Positions 61,001 to 64,000 of a stretch of 64,000 nucleotides of DNA are shown here, in pieces. Made by a program: the position numbers and the translations under genes. The stretch is from Cyclina sinensis (taxonomy: Eukaryota; Mollusca; Bivalvia; Venerida; Veneridae): positions 18,857,908-18,921,907 of the forward strand of contig JAAONU010000019.1 of assembly GCA_012932295.1 (NCBI GenBank), in the 5' to 3' direction. A model generated the notes under the pieces. The model made no database searches, had not been told where the DNA came from, and saw only the letters and a list, made by a program, of their open reading frames with translations. Each line of letters begins with the position of its first letter. The stretch's first letter is position 1.

Positions 61001-63591
61001 CTGTGTAAGCTTCCATCTTGCTCTTTTAAAATTTCAATTGAAGCTAACGGGAGATGCAAGTTCTGTGCGAGAAGCAACTTACCAGACTCTCAGAACATGT
61101 ACCCCAGCTAACAGCACATTTATACTACACGGTTCTAAAACTTACCAGGATGAACTCAAGTCATTTGTTAAAACAAGTTGTAAGTAACTTATTTTGCGCC
61201 GACTATTTATTTTTTCAGTCTACAGAAGCAGATTTTATTGTAAAACTTTATTATAATAATATTGCGATAATGTTTGCTTAAATGAATTTTAAATTTGCCT
61301 CTACCTGCTACTGATATAAAAGGTTTTCAGCATATAAGTATATATAACATATCTAAAGATTTGTTCAGTAAAAGCAGTTTTTACAGTCCATAAGATTCCA
61401 AACCTTTTCATGATTCTATGATTACACATCTCACAGCAATGTTTAATCATTCTAGCTTCGCACATACAACAAGTCGAAGAGTCAGCTTTTATATACAGTC
61501 CAGATTTTCAAGCCTTTAGAAGGACATTGGATGATGCTTCGGTTGTGTATCTTGACTTCGTCACTGCTTGCAAATTGGGCAGTGCAAGGTACCTGACCGA
61601 GAACGCCGACAAGAATGGTTTTACTGTTTCGCTGGAATTCGCCAAGGACGTTTGTGCTCTGCCAATGCAGTTTAATTCGTCTGCTTATATGCACTTTCTT
61701 GACAAATGGGGAACCGTGAGTCAAAATTATTAAATTTTCATTTATGCCGTTTTGAGACAATTGTAGCTAAATAAAGGCGTGTTGTGAAATTTTTTTATGT
61801 CAATTGTGCATTCTTTAAACTGGATAGCAGTGTATATTTTTTCTAAAAAATGACCTCTTTATTTGAAAGACAACTGCATTGTAGGAATATTGAATTTACC
61901 GAAAAGATTATGTTATATGTCGCTTAAAAATATACTAAGACGGTTGTGTTGAATCATTACTCTTCGCTTATGTTCAAAAGCATTTTTTCAGAGTATTGTA
62001 ACTGGTGTTGACATGGGAACAAGTTTGATTGACCGGTACAAGACGGCACCAGATCAACTGCTTCAGCATGCTCAGCAAACGGTTTATGCAAACAAAAAAC
62101 TATTGCTTCTTCTATTTATTTATTTAACTTGGAATTTTAAGAACGTCACTTGAAATACGTTTCTTTAAAGTTAAGTTAACAATTATGTTAGATACTCTCT
62201 GGAGTTCTGAATAGCACTTACACAGAAAAAATGACGTATAAGTTACGAATTGTCTATTTACTTGATAATCACGGAATACATTACCACAGAGGTCTACATA
62301 ATTAGTTATTTTCTTTCTTCTTTATCTATCAAAGCATACATTTTATATTCAAATAAGCCAATTTGTTTCACGGTAAAGTTTGTTCATCATGAAAGAACGA
62401 TTCAAGTTACTTTAGAAAGTTCTTTGTTAGGCTGAACAATGCAATGCAATTATCTATTTATTTCTTTGAAGCAACCAGATATTCTTGAGCACAGTGGTTC
62501 TTACCAAGGATACCCATCATCTATTACCATAAACACAAAGGATTATGCTAACACACCTGCCGGAAGTGCAAAATTTGGAGTTGCTCAACAAATATCGAAA
62601 GGATCAAATTCCCAGCCAGTTCCGATTGCGCTAAAAGTTATCCCAATATATAACGCACTGAACTGGAGTTACTGGCAACCGGTAAAACTTCAAATTTCGT
62701 CCTACACAGCTGCTAAACCATCATATTTTTTGACATTCTTATAAATAAACCACTTAACTTATATCATGTAAGTTAAATAAAGAAGTTTCATTTTTGTTGT
62801 ATAATATTAAGTATTTATTGTATGATATATCAATAATAATAAATGCATGCTTTGATAATCATACTCTAGTATAACTTACGTTTTCTGAGAAATTGATGCG
62901 ACAAAGATACTCAAAACATATACTACGTTAAAACACGTGTTGGACACCATCTCAGTTAATAGACATTAAAGTATTTGTATATAGCATTTTGCGGGGGAGG
63001 GGGCCTGGTTACGTCTTTTCACAGAGTCTATATTCCTAGAAAATTCAGAAAGTTTGAATCAGAATTAGGAAGTTATTTATCGAACATAAGATCTAATAGG
63101 TTTTTGTGGAGTTTTTCTTTGCTGTGGGGACTACTGTCTTATTTCTATTTTTGACTGCATTTCTGAAGTAATTAATTCACAATAACTAACTAACGATTTA
63201 GTATTAAGTAATTATGCCTTTCTTAGTCAGGATCTCTGAGCCAGATGAGGTAAATATTTAAAAAAAATGCCTAAAACTGTCTTGTTTTGAAACTTTTTTT
63301 ATGTTTAAGATAATAGATCAACTGACTGCGGAAGGTATATGTTCAGACAGTGTGTATGGAACAGGCATGAACCATTATGCAGCAAACATGAAGAAATTCT
63401 TGAGTCAGTACTCAGAATACAAAGCTACAGGCTTTATTCACACGGCACTAACAGGTACTTACCTTTTTCATATGTATCCTTAAATATACATGAAAAATTG
63501 ATGCATTTTACAAGTTCACAGGTTATATCTTTCAAGTAAGCATAAACAGTTATGTTTTTCAGACAGTATATCTCCTGTCAATGTTTTTTGA
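58080..63591 (+). CDS. secreted SH3-like / Thr-rich / MACPF-domain protein
   Basis: Eleven exons with consistent GT-AG sites and phases: 58080-58304, 58688-58763, 58850-58870, 58983-59165, 59440-59552, 61044-61179, 61456-61715, 61992-62081, 62472-62681, 63310-63454, 63563-63591; 1488 nt, 495 codons plus stop. Residues 1-21 look like a signal peptide (hydrophobic CMFFILM, cleavage near YC/DY). About 22-98 is a Cys-containing SH3-like domain ('GYMYEFDCKP', 'FEKQLGYV'). 108-165 is a Thr/Ser-rich, probably O-glycosylated linker. From about 170 a MACPF domain begins ('YIGVGYNILMGNPE', then 'DPG'), with the central signature at about 336-350 as 'WGTSIVTGVDMGT', where the usual WGTH...GG has Ser for His and no double Gly. 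Two N-glycosylation sites (NVT, NST) are visible. MACPF proteins oligomerise into membrane pores in immunity, in egg defence proteins of molluscs and in venoms; the role here is unknown. The last exon (9 codons) is the least certain; otherwise the gene would run off the window. Confidence 0.85.
60126..60162. repeat. short hairpin in the large intron
   Basis: 'tgacgta' and 'tacgtca' pair around 'ttgca', extended by 'gtttat' and 'ataaac' with small mismatches. Confidence 0.5.
60172..60230. repeat. degenerate (ACTT/ACTC)n tract
   Basis: 'cacttacttactcactc' and 'acttacttactcactcac' in the intron of the MACPF gene. Confidence 0.8.
60422..60849 (+). mobile_element. dispersed repeat with GTCC tract, intronic
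   Basis: 'tatgtccccgtaggaggcat' start, 'gtccgtccgtccg' tract, cores with 'acttgaacataacacccc' and 'gaatgaccttgact', and an end 'cagggggcattgtcacc'. It is the same family as 43482-44062, in opposite orientation. It lies in the 1.5-kb intron between the exons ending 59552 and starting 61044. Confidence 0.8.
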
Positions 63592-63705
63592 ACTACATCA
63601 GACAATTCTCAGCATATAATTTGCTGGTAATGCATCAACAAGATAAATTCTTCATATACAAAAAAATCAATTTTATCATGAAATGGTATTGGTGTAACTA
63701 AAGCC

Positions 63706-63999
63706 TTACTTTGAAAAAGACTTGCTGACACCAACCTGGCATTCCCCTAGAACAGCAGCTAAGCTATAACACACATCATAGTTAAGTGAGAGCAATCTTA
63801 GGCCAGGAGCTTTTAGCTGTAAAACATGGACGTTATATGTAATAATGTTATTATATTTGTACCAGGTAATATATACCTTACAAAAGCTTGTTATTCTTAC
63901 CTGTAGCCCATAAAGGCTGAGATTGCGCCAGCCGTTGAAGGCGATTTCAAAATGATAAAAAAATATCTTTACTTTACACTGCTTGTTGGTGAGTGCCAA
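63706..63999 (-). other. possible minus-strand exons or repeat-derived open frame
   Basis: A frame open from the window edge to a stop at 63706 contains two stretches with exon-like borders: one ending 'ggctacag|gtaagaata' near 63900, and one starting after 'tgttttacag' near 63820 with 'LKAPGLRLLSLNYDVCYS'. It could be part of a neighbouring gene cut by the window, or a dispersed repeat. Its protein is not recognised. Confidence 0.25.
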
Positions 64000-64000
64000 T

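Overview
The window reads as AT-rich nuclear DNA of a marine bivalve mollusc. This is inferred from intron-rich split genes, the lack of bacterial-type operons, and several repeat families typical of bivalve genomes: core arrays carrying 'ttattgagcggaaac' and 'aaggtca' motifs, (ACGG/ACAG)-type tracts, 'gctcacctgagca' elements and tRNA-like SINEs. Most of the 64 kb is repeat or plain intergenic/intronic sequence. Almost all of the short open frames are chance.

Layout. 1-757: 44-bp satellite reaching the window edge. 758-13 kb: dispersed elements (a core-repeat array at 3.8-4.9 kb, a LINE 3' end with an adjoining inverted-repeat element at 7.2-8.4 kb, a 26-bp minisatellite at 9.9 kb). 15-25 kb: tRNA-like SINEs, a 142-bp near-perfect palindrome, microsatellite-bearing repeat elements, a 2.8-kb fold-back element with ~480-bp arms inserted into another repeat, and a decayed mobile-element-type coding region. 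26.0-30.5 kb: a 93-bp satellite of about 48 units that appears to have grown inside one SINE copy. 31.3-34.5 kb: a ~145-bp core-repeat element with inverted ends.

Two gene loci stand out. On the minus strand, 46.7 to 35.5 kb, there is a series of short exons, all in phase 2-2, encoding acidic, tyrosine-rich modules (YVDI, YDLP, YTLL, YDIL). They come in two exon types (called X and Y here) and sit in a segment duplicated about three times; two X copies have decayed. A B-box zinc-finger exon at 51.4-51.86 kb, same strand and compatible phase, may be the 5' part of the same gene, but this link is unproven. On the plus strand, 58.08-63.59 kb, an 11-exon gene encodes a secreted protein of about 495 residues: a cysteine-containing SH3-like N-terminal domain, a threonine-rich linker and a MACPF/perforin-type domain.

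The boundaries of repeats are approximate. The exon boundaries of the MACPF and tyrosine-module genes were set by reading splice sites and checking that phases agree across every junction.
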